DNA from: Akkermansiaceae bacterium
GTDB lineage: Bacteria > Verrucomicrobiota > Verrucomicrobiia > Verrucomicrobiales > Akkermansiaceae
DNA: 14,448 bases
Direction of reading: 5' to 3'
NCBI GenBank assembly: GCA_023300205.1
Contig: JALZVD010000338.1
Span: forward strand, 1 to 14,448
Made by a program: the position numbers and the translations under genes. Positions 1 through 7,243 of this stretch are shown in pieces; the stretch's first letter is position 1; each line of letters starts with the position of its first letter. The notes beneath the pieces were generated by a model. That model was not told the DNA's origin. It ran no database searches and saw nothing but the letters and a program-made list of their open reading frames with translations.

Positions 1-429
1 TGGCCCAGCTGATGAAACAACGTCAATTAGCTTCATCCCAGGACGATACTGCTGAGGACCAGGTCTACCAACTTGTCCAGAAACAGTAAGGAATTTCTGA
101 AGATCTTGAGTCCTTTCCATATCTTTCTTAGCCAACTCACCAGTACTCTGTATCGAAATAGACGGCGTAGTATAGATTTTTGCATTCTTATATGCAGCTT
201 CTATCTTTCTAGCTAAACTTGCAGTCGTAAGACCCTTTGCATAAATAGCCTGGTTGCTCAGATATGGTAAATGCACTTTTCCATCAGTAGACACCTGATA
301 ATTCCCATTGATTTGAGCCTGTTCTTCTTGAGGAACACCTCTTATGGCTATCGAGAGAGTATCTCCCTTAGTAATTTTCGCATGAGCTAATGAAGCTATC
401 AGCAATGATAGTAGTAGTAATAATTTCAT
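1..429 (-). CDS. Wza-like polysaccharide export protein, N-terminal part (cut by window edge)
   Basis: Reading the minus strand from the ATG at 429 gives 143 open codons that run off the left edge. Residues 1-17 are a signal peptide (MKLLLLLSLLIASLAHA, then KITKGD). Next comes a segment of the polysaccharide export (Poly_export) type: GDTLSIAIRG, 'YQVSTDGKVHLPYL', an 'LARKIEAAYKNAKIYTTPSISI' stretch. It is followed by the start of an SLBB-like domain, 'FLTVSGQVGRPG..Y.PGMKLIDVVSSAGP'. Known family members form the periplasmic and outer-membrane conduit for capsular or exopolysaccharide, working with a Wzc partner, and that partner gene lies 35 bp upstream. The leader has no Shine-Dalgarno sequence, only AT-rich DNA. 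No lipobox Cys is visible near the signal-peptide end, unlike E. coli Wza. The C-terminal part, including any membrane helix, is outside the window. The family call is firm; the exact substrate is unknown. Confidence 0.86.
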   Translation of the reverse strand, partial: MKLLLLLSLLIASLAHAKITKGDTLSIAIRGVPQEEQAQINGNYQVSTDGKVHLPYLSNQAIYAKGLTTASLARKIEAAYKNAKIYTTPSISIQSTGELAKKDMERTQDLQKFLTVSGQVGRPGPQQYRPGMKLIDVVSSAGP

Positions 430-464
430 AATTTTATAATCTATTTTGTTTTATGGTTTCAATA

Positions 465-2645
465 TTAGTAGAGATCATCATCTTTTACATCTACAACTTT
501 AGATGTGTTCTGCTCAGCTCTCTCTGGGGTTTCAACTGCATTGGCAGAGGTTTTATCCCTATCCATTTCAGATGGAGCATAGTAAGTATAGTAACTAGTA
601 TAGTACTGATACTGACTATCACTTCTTACATCAACGTTATTCAGAACAACTCCAAGAACTGTGCCCCCTACGTTTTCAACAGCCTGCTTAACTCTCATAA
701 GCATATTTCTAGGCAACTTGCGGTGTTGCACAACAATCATCGTGAGATCTACTTCTGAGGCTAATACAGATGCATCACTCACTCCAAGAATCGGAGGTGA
801 ATCAATTAACACCAAGTCGAAGCGCTGCTTAACATCTTGCACCATCTCTGACATCCTTCTTGAGTTCAGGATTCCAGCTGCATCAGCAGGTAGAATTCCT
901 GAAGGCATGAAGAATAAATTATCCACTGGTGTCTGTAAAATCACATCCTCAAGCATTAGATCCGTAGTAAGATAGTTCGTAAGACCCACTGTATTATTGA
1001 TATCAAAGAACGTATGCAACCTTGGACGTCTTAAGTCCGCATCGATCATCAATGTAGAATATCCACCCTGAGCACAAATATAGGATAAATTAACGAGTGT
1101 AGTCGACTTACCTTCTCCAGCTCCTCCAGATACTACAGTGATAGCATTATCATCAGGGTTTTTCCTATTGAACTCAATATTAGTTCTTAGAATTCTATAT
1201 GCCTCGGCATCTGGACTAGCTCCAGCCTGCTTGTGTAACACACCTACGTCTCGAGGAATTACCGCAAGCACCGGAACCTGGAGATACTTCTCCACATCTT
1301 CAAGTGACTTCACAGATGTATCCATGAATTCAAGTGCAAACGCAATTCCTACACCAAAGATCAAACCCGCTACAGCGCCTAATGCCATATTCAGCGTCCA
1401 GTTAGGAGAAACATATTCCTCAACCTCTGGAGTCCTCGCATTTTTATGAAACACTAATGGGTCTCTTTCTAGATCCTCACCCAAAGATTCTTGAAATTCA
1501 GCTCCTTCAATTGCTTCTAGAACATTTAACTCTCTTTCGTAATCTTCACGGACTTTGCCAAATCTAGTCTTCTCTTCAGCACTTACCATCAGATCTCCTA
1601 CTTCTTTATCTGAGTCTATTCGTAATTTTTCAACATTCTGGTTATAAACAACAAGATCATCCGAAAGCTTTTTCCTAACATTAACTACAGATCTAGCCAA
1701 TCTAGATTTAACTGCGTTAATACTTAAATCTAAACTTTTTATCGTCCTATGATTAGCTCCTAGACCACTAGATATAGCATTCGTTTTACTCAACGTTAAG
1801 TTACTTAATTGCTCTTTATCTGTACTAAGAACTGCACCCTCAGGCCTTCCTGAAGCCAATAAGTTAACTATAAAATCCTCGTCGTTTAATCCATTTAAGG
1901 AACTCACAAATGACTCTAGTTGATCCTTCCCTCTTTTCTGCTCTTCATACGCCTGACTAGCGCGGTTACTCTCACTTGCATCATTGTCCCGGATAGCATA
2001 CGATTTACCATCTTTACCATGATAAGGAATCTGAAGCTTTTTAGATAAAGCATATAGTCGAGTTCTATAGTCTTCTACCTTATCTTCCTGCACTCGACGT
2101 TTATCTTTAAAAACAGTGATTGATTCTAATCGTCGCCTATCAAGTGCATCTGTTCTCCTCTGACCGTATGAATTAGCTACTTGGTCTGCTATAAGTTTTA
2201 CATCTTCCCTCTTTCCATACCTCACAGAAATTTCAATTAAATCTGTTCCCCTTTCTTGCCTTGTATTGACAATCCCCCCCAATACTCCCAATGTTTTCTT
2301 CTCAGACATTCCCCAGCGTCTCGACAGCTTAAGCTGCTCATTCACTTTCTTTAAAGTTTCTTCAGATTTAATAATGGAAAACTGAGTTTGCAGGAACTGT
2401 CGGGTCATTAACATCCTATTATTGCCACCCACACTTAATGCATCTGTTTTTGTACCAAAAGGATTGATTTCAACCACAACTTTACTTTCGTACATCTTAG
2501 GCATCACGTAAGTAATCACCGCCGCTGTTAAAACCACTAGCAGAAATGTTAGAATGATCATCCCATATCTATTCTTAACTACTTGCCAGTAGTCAATCGC
2601 ATGTAGATTCGCCTCACTTGCATTAATATTGTTGTTTGTTTGCAT
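465..2645 (-). CDS. Wzc-like polysaccharide chain-length regulator and bacterial tyrosine kinase
   Basis: The product is 726 residues from ATG 2645. Known Wzc/BY-kinase proteins sit in the inner membrane, control polysaccharide chain length and autophosphorylate on a C-terminal tyrosine cluster. An N-terminal TM (about residues 29-49, after 'VVKNRYGM') starts a Wzz domain. A long coiled, charged periplasmic part follows, then a second TM (about 435-460, 'LNMALGAVAGLIFGVGIAFALEF'), then a cytoplasmic kinase. Walker A is SGGAGEGKST (506-515, Lys513), Walker A' is LMIDADLRRPR (Asp535, Asp537) and Walker B is LVLIDSPP (Asp615). The tail from residue 678 has seven tyrosines within 11 residues (QYQYYTSYYTYY) and ends in Tyr726. 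The frame stays open up to a TTG at 2729, but that extension reads through a rho-independent terminator, so the ATG at 2645 is preferred. No Shine-Dalgarno is seen. Confidence 0.93.
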   Translation of the reverse strand: MQTNNNINASEANLHAIDYWQVVKNRYGMIILTFLLVVLTAAVITYVMPKMYESKVVVEINPFGTKTDALSVGGNNRMLMTRQFLQTQFSIIKSEETLKKVNEQLKLSRRWGMSEKKTLGVLGGIVNTRQERGTDLIEISVRYGKREDVKLIADQVANSYGQRRTDALDRRRLESITVFKDKRRVQEDKVEDYRTRLYALSKKLQIPYHGKDGKSYAIRDNDASESNRASQAYEEQKRGKDQLESFVSSLNGLNDEDFIVNLLASGRPEGAVLSTDKEQLSNLTLSKTNAISSGLGANHRTIKSLDLSINAVKSRLARSVVNVRKKLSDDLVVYNQNVEKLRIDSDKEVGDLMVSAEEKTRFGKVREDYERELNVLEAIEGAEFQESLGEDLERDPLVFHKNARTPEVEEYVSPNWTLNMALGAVAGLIFGVGIAFALEFMDTSVKSLEDVEKYLQVPVLAVIPRDVGVLHKQAGASPDAEAYRILRTNIEFNRKNPDDNAITVVSGGAGEGKSTTLVNLSYICAQGGYSTLMIDADLRRPRLHTFFDINNTVGLTNYLTTDLMLEDVILQTPVDNLFFMPSGILPADAAGILNSRRMSEMVQDVKQRFDLVLIDSPPILGVSDASVLASEVDLTMIVVQHRKLPRNMLMRVKQAVENVGGTVLGVVLNNVDVRSDSQYQYYTSYYTYYAPSEMDRDKTSANAVETPERAEQNTSKVVDVKDDDLY

Positions 2646-2697
2646 TATGTTTATATTTGTAATCTTCAGAAATCTATTTCGGCATTTATTTACCCAC

Positions 2698-2734
2698 AAA
2701 AAAGCCCTCACCGTATATTGACACGGCAAGGGCT
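2698..2734 (-). terminator. Rho-independent terminator inside the polysaccharide operon
   Basis: Read on the minus strand: AGCCCT-TG-CCGT, an 8-nt loop, ACGG-TG-AGGGCT, then six Ts. The two arms (2723-2734 and 2703-2714) form 6 + 4 base pairs around a small internal mismatch. It starts 29 bp after the stop of the beta-barrel gene and ends about 50 bp before the wzc-like ATG. It should end, or partly end, transcripts of the two upstream genes. I see no convincing promoter between it and 2645, so read-through may feed wzc/wza. Confidence 0.85.
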
Positions 2735-2762
2735 GAAACGTTCAGATATTTAAATAGTTTTT

Positions 2763-3944
2763 TTAGAACGCGTAATTTACGCCCACTTCATAACGTCTAC
2801 GGTTATAATCCCTGTTAGGAATCACACCTGATCTGGAATCGGTAAAGTTAGCAGATCCCGTTACTGATAGTGCTTCATTAATCTTATAAGTTGCACCTAG
2901 ATAAACGCTGTATAGATCATAAGTGCCTTCTTCGAGTGTCGTTGCATCACTATAATCTGATGTGATATAACTCCCACCTGCTGTAAGTGTAATCTGTGGA
3001 GACAAAGTATAATCTGCCGCTGCTCCAATACGCAAAGTCGTCTTATCTTCATAACGATCTGCTACCCCTGTAGCGGGGTCAATAAACACAGTATCTGTAT
3101 CTTCTTGAGAATACCTAGCAAATGTTCTAATCTTAAGCTGATTGTTGATCTGAGCAGTATAACTCAAGTTAGCATAAGCTGATGTGTTATCTCCAAACTG
3201 ACCACCAACCTGAAAAGCAACAGTTGACGACTCTGATAATCTGTGTTCGAAACCTACACTTGCAGTAGTTCTGTCGGAATCTCCAGTGCTATAGTCTGAG
3301 TAAGTATAACGACCTGTTGCCGTTAAAACTGTCTGATCACTCAAGGTATAACGGAACTGGTTGTATACTGAGTAGCTATCAACATCACTTTGGCTACCAT
3401 CATCATAATTTAGTGTAGAGAACGCAACACCTGTGTAGGTAGCTAATCGATCAGTCCAGCGATATCCGATTGCATTATCTGTTGAGAAATAAACGTATTC
3501 ATCAACTTGACGTGAAGTAATCGGACCATAGAAATTACCTAAATCTAAGCCGTAATTAAAGAAATTACGAGATACAAGACGAGTCCTGTCGTTAAGCCTA
3601 TGGTTAATATTTAAAGCTAAATTAGCATTATAAGTAGTATCGTCACCACCTTCAATATCATCTAGATAGTTAGTAACTCCAACACCAGCACTTATATCCC
3701 AAGAGGTTTGAGCGCCACGGACTACTAAACTTGCACCTACATTACCTCGAACATAAGTTGAGTCACTCTCTGCTGCTGCCGAAGTAGGCGAAACATTATC
3801 ATCATAACCGAAAGCTACACCAGCAGTATATTTAAGTGGCGATGACTCTCCTTCTGTTTCGTTTGAATTCACATCAAACAAACCCTGTGCGCTTGCTACT
3901 CCTGTAAGTAGACTTGCTACTGCTGTATATTTAATTAGCTTCAT
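2763..3944 (-). CDS. Outer-membrane beta-barrel protein of the polysaccharide locus (EpsL/BBP2-like)
   Basis: The product is 393 residues. Residues 1-19 are a signal peptide (MKLIKYTAVASLLTGVASA). The rest is a series of amphipathic strands alternating with Asp/Ser/Tyr-rich turns, such as 'LKYTAGVAFGYDDNV', 'TVLTATGRYTYSDYS' and 'ALSVTGSANFTDSR'. It ends in 'RYEVGVNYAF'; a C-terminal aromatic residue is the usual signal for barrel insertion by BAM. The opening 'AGVAFGYDDNVSPT' resembles putative porins of the BBP2 type, which occur in exopolysaccharide and exosortase loci (EpsL-like). Its place 33 bp after the unknown secreted protein and just before wzc/wza supports a role in polysaccharide passage or anchoring; that role is inferred. 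A terminator follows the gene. The ATG is preceded by AT-rich DNA with no Shine-Dalgarno. The barrel call is solid, the subfamily less so. Confidence 0.82.
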   Translation of the reverse strand: MKLIKYTAVASLLTGVASAQGLFDVNSNETEGESSPLKYTAGVAFGYDDNVSPTSAAAESDSTYVRGNVGASLVVRGAQTSWDISAGVGVTNYLDDIEGGDDTTYNANLALNINHRLNDRTRLVSRNFFNYGLDLGNFYGPITSRQVDEYVYFSTDNAIGYRWTDRLATYTGVAFSTLNYDDGSQSDVDSYSVYNQFRYTLSDQTVLTATGRYTYSDYSTGDSDRTTASVGFEHRLSESSTVAFQVGGQFGDNTSAYANLSYTAQINNQLKIRTFARYSQEDTDTVFIDPATGVADRYEDKTTLRIGAAADYTLSPQITLTAGGSYITSDYSDATTLEEGTYDLYSVYLGATYKINEALSVTGSANFTDSRSGVIPNRDYNRRRYEVGVNYAF

Positions 3945-3977
3945 ATTATTTTAATAAGGTTTTTTATAGATTAGAAA

Positions 3978-4574
3978 TTAAGGTTGTGAATATGGATCAG
4001 CTACTGATGACTGACCACCTTGTGAAGGCAAGAAAACTGAGAACGGGCTGAAGTTACCTGTTGAATCTCCACCAATGAAGTCGAGCGGTCCAAATTGAGC
4101 TGCTGGAGTTGACGGAGGATTCCCACCGTTACCATCACCGTTGCCACCACCTTTTGAAGAGTAGTCACTGCCTTTAGCTGAATGACCACCTTTAGCTGAA
4201 TATCCTTCACCAGCACCTTTGGCATACTTAGCTGATACTTCCATCACCTCTGCGTGAGCATCGGGAGCAACTGCTAGAGCACAAGTAGTAATAAGTGACA
4301 CCTTCTTAGGAGCCGCTTCGATTGCCTGCTCAACAATCTGAGCAACGAGAGTCTTATCTGCCTCAGTAACTACAATAGCTGCTTTAACAATTTCACATGC
4401 ACAAGCTTCGTTTGCAGCGATCTGCTCAGAAACAATTGTGAGCACATGCTTTGGCTTAGCAGCTATTTCTTTAGCTACGGACTTAGAGACTGCATAACAG
4501 TCAGCTGCGCTAGCTACTGGAGCTGCTACAGCAAGGAGGGCACCTACAAGTGCGAATTTTAATGTATTTTTCAT
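3978..4574 (-). CDS. Secreted protein of unknown function with internal duplication, first gene of the polysaccharide block
   Basis: I do not recognise this 198-residue protein. Residues 1-23 are a signal peptide (hydrophobic core LVGALLAVAAPVASA). Residues 25-117 are Ala/Val/Ile/Lys-rich and probably helical, with four cysteines (26, 58, 60, 98), which could form two disulfides. Two segments align at a 48-residue offset, about 33-64 and 81-112: 'VAKEIAAKPKHVLTIV...E' against 'VEQAIEAAPKKVSLIT...E', sharing V, I, A, P, K, V, I, A, E. This suggests an internal duplication. Residues 119-152 are low-complexity, with SAKG/SSKG repeats and a Gly/Asn run. The tail (153-198) is Pro/Ser/Gln-rich. No membrane anchor or PEP-CTERM-like tail is seen. 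It is first in the presumed operon, so a surface, matrix or polysaccharide-associated role is plausible but unproven. Confidence 0.78.
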   Translation of the reverse strand: MKNTLKFALVGALLAVAAPVASAADCYAVSKSVAKEIAAKPKHVLTIVSEQIAANEACACEIVKAAIVVTEADKTLVAQIVEQAIEAAPKKVSLITTCALAVAPDAHAEVMEVSAKYAKGAGEGYSAKGGHSAKGSDYSSKGGGNGDGNGGNPPSTPAAQFGPLDFIGGDSTGNFSPFSVFLPSQGGQSSVADPYSQP

Positions 4575-4589
4575 AATAATTTATTGGGT

Positions 4590-4689
4590 GAATGTTTTTA
4601 TTATTCTATCGAGCAACTGCTTTTTTATAATTAGTAATAATAGTCTTCAGCATCTACTGAAAGTTTTACTATTATCCCTATTTGCAACT
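4590..4689 (-). promoter_or_regulatory. Duplicated ~30-bp element upstream of the polysaccharide block
   Basis: On the minus strand, two related sequences begin with AGTTGC: 4689 to 4659 and 4618 to 4590. Both carry G.ATAATA, then AAAAC.TTC, with a 2-nt length difference; about 22 of 29 positions agree. Their starts are 71 bp apart, close to seven helical turns. A third AGTTGC lies at 4728-4723 in the same orientation. Repeated motifs this close to a start codon may be binding sites for a regulator of the operon; chance in AT-rich DNA is not excluded. Confidence 0.35.
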
Positions 4690-4698
4690 ACATGAGAC

Positions 4699-4726
4699 AT
4701 TATTCAGATTTCATGCAGATAAGCAA
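4699..4726 (-). promoter_or_regulatory. Candidate promoter of the polysaccharide block
   Basis: On the minus strand, TTGCTT (4726-4721), a 16-nt spacer, then AATAAT (4704-4699). The -10 box matches 5 of 6 consensus bases and the -35 only 3 of 6. It would give a leader of roughly 120 nt carrying the duplicated AGTTGC element. The surrounding DNA is AT-rich, so a chance match is quite possible. Confidence 0.28.
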
Positions 4727-4805
4727 CTTTTTTTTTATATTTCCTAATAACTCTTCTCTAAACTATTAAGCCCTTACAACCTCAATAATCAACCAACCCT
4801 TAGTG

Positions 4806-5564
4806 CTAAAGCCCTGTGGGATGATGCACAAAGTGATTACATATTGAATATTTCATTTCTAAATGCTCAATTAATTTAAGAACTCCAAAGGTTTCTGTAG
4901 CATAGTGTCCACCATAGATAACATTCACACCCAACTCCTCCGCCAAAGCATAACTCCAATGAGGACCTTCTCCTGTAATAAATGTATCTATCCCTGCATC
5001 TGCCATCGCCTGCACTTCAGAACCCGCTCCTCCTGTTATAACCCCGACCACACCCACCCCTTCAGCACGCCGGCCATGACAATAGTGCACATCAACCCCT
5101 GTAGCTTTTTCCACTCGCCCTACTAATTCATCTAAAGACAAATCCATTTTCTGCTTAAGCCCCAGCATCACCCCCTTCCACAAATGAAACTTCTCCACAT
5201 CCAACATGCCCACCTTTTCAGCAAGTAATGCATTATTACCCCATTCCCCATGAATATCCAAAGGAACATGAGCGCTATAAACCGCCATATTGGCATCTAT
5301 CGCCAATTTTATCTTCTCATACTGCGCCCCCACTAACTTCTGCGCCCCATGCCAAAACATCCCGTGATGCACAATCAATAAATCTGCTCCAGCTGCAATT
5401 GCCTTTTTAAATACAGGCAAAGACGCATCCACAGCGGCAGCCACTTTAGTAACACTCCCATCATTCTCCAACTGTAACCCATTTAACGCTCCTGGGTAAT
5501 CCGGCAGCTCACTGATCCGCAACTCCCTATTAAGGTGATTCACTATTTCTTTTAACTCTATCAT
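4806..5564 (-). CDS. Nif3-like dinuclear metal-centre protein (YbgI/GTP cyclohydrolase I type 2 family)
   Basis: The product is 252 residues, typical for the short Nif3/YbgI form without an inserted domain. Family members form hexameric rings with two metal ions per subunit; the cellular reaction is poorly defined despite the 'GTP cyclohydrolase 1 type 2' name. Expected ligands are present: VHHG (His66, His67), AHVPLD (His99, Asp103), TGEGPHW (Glu199, His202) and GGHYATE (His220, Glu224). The N-terminal NGLQ (28-31) is also a family signature. An in-frame GTG at 5588 would add eight residues; I prefer ATG 5564, giving MIELKEIVNHLN, which matches family N-termini. It lies 27 bp after the pseudouridine synthase gene, so it is probably the last gene of a three-gene operon. 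No Shine-Dalgarno or clear downstream terminator is seen. Confidence 0.9.
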   Translation of the reverse strand: MIELKEIVNHLNRELRISELPDYPGALNGLQLENDGSVTKVAAAVDASLPVFKKAIAAGADLLIVHHGMFWHGAQKLVGAQYEKIKLAIDANMAVYSAHVPLDIHGEWGNNALLAEKVGMLDVEKFHLWKGVMLGLKQKMDLSLDELVGRVEKATGVDVHYCHGRRAEGVGVVGVITGGAGSEVQAMADAGIDTFITGEGPHWSYALAEELGVNVIYGGHYATETFGVLKLIEHLEMKYSICNHFVHHPTGL

Positions 5565-5591
5565 AACATTTATTTTAACAACAAACACATA

Positions 5592-6380
5592 CTAATCAGC
5601 ATCTCTCGCGCCATCCATTAAAACTAATAGATCATTCGCTAGATCTAGCCCCCAACGATGAACCTCCCCCAACAACTCTAACTTCATACTTGATGCATGT
5701 AAAGCATGCCTCCGCAAAACCAGCTCACGCAGCATTACATCACTCATTCCATCCTCAATAAATTTTAAATAAAGCTCATCTCCTCTCCCATATATTTTAT
5801 CCCCCACAATAGCATGCCCTACATGCGCAGTATGCACCCTTATCTGGTGCATGCGCCCTGTCTGAGGGCTCACCTTGAGTAAGCTCATCTTCCTACCATC
5901 TATAATCATCCGCCTCACCACCCGCATCATCGTCACACAACGCCTCCCCTCTTCATGCACCATCTGCCTCACATATATATCACTCTCCTCCACATCTCCC
6001 TTTCTTAATACAGGAGCATCTATCACCTTCTCACCCCATTCAGGCCAACCCCAAACGATAGCATCATAACCCTTCTCTACCTCCCGGCGCTCCATAGCTC
6101 GACCCAACTCCCTAGCCACACCCTTCGCCGTCGCCATCAACACCAGCCCACTAGTCTCTCTATCCAACCTATTAATAATACTCAACCTAGCCCCATTCGC
6201 TATCTCATAAGAGAGCAGACTCTCCACCCCCCCTAGTAAAGTGGGCTCATCACCCCTATTATTAGCAGGATGCACTATAAGAGGCGCCCCCTTATCCAGA
6301 ATGATCCAGCCATCCCCCTCATCCACAACAGAGAAATGCTCCTGAACAGCAATCACACCAGCTCTAAAATTCCTACCCAT
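5592..6380 (-). CDS. RluA-family pseudouridine synthase
   Basis: The product is 262 residues. Enzymes of this family isomerise uridine to pseudouridine in rRNA or tRNA. The catalytic motif INRLDRETSGLVLMA is intact, with the nucleophile Asp73. The 'LDKGAPLIVHP' segment (28-38) is a variant of the family's 'K P . G . . V H P' motif, with a Gly-Ala in place of Pro-x-Gly. The later 'SPQTGRMHQIRVHTAHVGHAIVGDKIYG' region fits the conserved C-terminal part of the domain. There is no N-terminal S4 RNA-binding domain, so it resembles the RluA/TruC-like short forms rather than RluD; the target RNA cannot be told. The ATG at 6380 overlaps the last 8 bases of yjbQ (ATGGGTAG), suggesting translational coupling. 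Its codons are rich in G and T, in line with the strand skew here. Confidence 0.92.
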   Translation of the reverse strand: MGRNFRAGVIAVQEHFSVVDEGDGWIILDKGAPLIVHPANNRGDEPTLLGGVESLLSYEIANGARLSIINRLDRETSGLVLMATAKGVARELGRAMERREVEKGYDAIVWGWPEWGEKVIDAPVLRKGDVEESDIYVRQMVHEEGRRCVTMMRVVRRMIIDGRKMSLLKVSPQTGRMHQIRVHTAHVGHAIVGDKIYGRGDELYLKFIEDGMSDVMLRELVLRRHALHASSMKLELLGEVHRWGLDLANDLLVLMDGARDAD

Positions 6381-6786
6381 ACACCGTTATGACAATCTCC
6401 CTCTCATGCCTAGCCCGCCGATGCTCAAACAAAAACAACCCCTGCCAAGTACCCAACAGCATCCGCCCCGCTTTTATAGGCACCGTTTCACTACTACGAG
6501 TAAGCACCATTCTTATATGCGACGGCATATCATCCGGCCCCTCATAAGTATGTTTAAAATACGGTATACCCTCTGGCACCAGCTGATCAAAATAAGCCTC
6601 CAAATCACGGCAAGCTGTAGGATCCGCATTCTCCATCATCACAAGACTTGAGCTAGTATGCCTATTAAAAACATTCACCATTCCCTGCTCCACGCCACTC
6701 TCCGCCACCACACGCTCCACCTCTGCAGTCAACTCATAAACCCCCTTCCCATGGGTATTCACCCTTACACTCTTCATAAAAACCAT
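6373..6786 (-). CDS. YjbQ/UPF0047 family protein
   Basis: The product is 137 residues, full length for the family, often annotated as a 'secondary thiamine-phosphate synthase enzyme' because some members can replace ThiE weakly; the true role is unsettled. Signature residues are in place: NRHTSSSLVMMENAD (His43), DLEAYFDQLVP, YFKHTYEGPDDMPSHIR (His79, His90) and LGTWQGLFLFEHR (Trp114). The start at ATG 6786 has GAGG about 6 nt upstream on the minus strand, one of the very few Shine-Dalgarno-like sequences in the window. An alternative ATG (6777, MKSVRV) is also reasonable. It is the first gene of the yjbQ-rluA-nif3 cluster. The gene pair has no obvious shared pathway, so the grouping may simply be housekeeping. 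Confidence 0.92.
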   Translation of the reverse strand: MVFMKSVRVNTHGKGVYELTAEVERVVAESGVEQGMVNVFNRHTSSSLVMMENADPTACRDLEAYFDQLVPEGIPYFKHTYEGPDDMPSHIRMVLTRSSETVPIKAGRMLLGTWQGLFLFEHRRARHEREIVITVYG

Positions 6787-7228
6787 TGTCCCTCACACTA
6801 TAAACACCACAGAAAACTGTCCACCCTTTTCATAAGACAACCATACACAAACCAACTTACTAAGACATCAGAGACACCCCCTCTAACTATGCATTACAAC
6901 AAAACATCAGCCCACATCAAACAACCCCAACTCATCAACCACTGCCAAAAACGAATAATCAATAACCAGGACACTATCAACAACCACCTTCCAACCACCT
7001 AGCCCTCCTCTAGAGCCACTCATCCAGACAGAACCCGCTTGATTACTTAGAACTAGTTAATCATAATTCTAATTTTTCACGCCTCATTAAGGAAAATCAC
7101 ACCCCCCAACTCCAACCCCTACTAAATTATAAGAAAAAAGCGCATTTTAACCTTGCTCACCCACGCTCAAATTTATTATTTTTCAGAGTTAAACTAAATA
7201 AAAATAGCTATTTCTAACATTTCATGAT
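6787..7228. other. Gene-free 442-bp region between divergent units
   Basis: I see no credible gene here on either strand: the open frames are shadows of yjbQ or are C/A-rich runs without coding character. The plus strand is very C- and A-rich up to about 7020, then becomes AT-rich toward the next gene. A perfect CTCTAGAG palindrome lies near 7011 and an AACTAGTT palindrome near 7050. No RNA hairpin with a T-run was found. The region must hold the promoters of the two flanking divergent units. Confidence 0.6.
6797..6823 (-). promoter_or_regulatory. Candidate promoter of the yjbQ-rluA-nif3 cluster
   Basis: On the minus strand, TGGACA (6823-6818) and TATAGT (6802-6797) each match 5 of 6 consensus bases. 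The spacer is 15 nt, shorter than ideal. Transcription would begin only a few bases before ATG 6786, giving a nearly leaderless message, or a short leader for ATG 6777. Confidence 0.3.
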
Positions 7229-7243
7229 ATGCTTATCAGCGTT

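Noticed and set aside
453-1449. Plus-strand frames over the wzc-like gene (453-758, 661-975, 1138-1449)
   Set aside because: They are antisense to a gene with intact Walker motifs.
2646-2729. N-terminal extension of the wzc-like gene from TTG 2729
   Set aside because: The extra 28 codons run through a rho-independent terminator, and the sequence before MQTNNN does not look like family N-termini.
4001-4225. Second minus-strand frame inside the 198-residue secreted protein gene
   Set aside because: It lies inside the better frame that has a signal peptide, and its product looks like a shifted reading of the Gly/Ser repeats.
4721-4740. T-run 4728-4737 as a plus-strand terminator
   Set aside because: There is no stable GC-rich stem before the T-run and no plus-strand gene upstream.
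6658-7002. Plus-strand open frame over yjbQ and the gene-free region
   Set aside because: It overlaps a clear yjbQ gene on the other strand. Its His/Thr/Pro/Asn-rich product reflects the C/A-rich strand, not coding selection.
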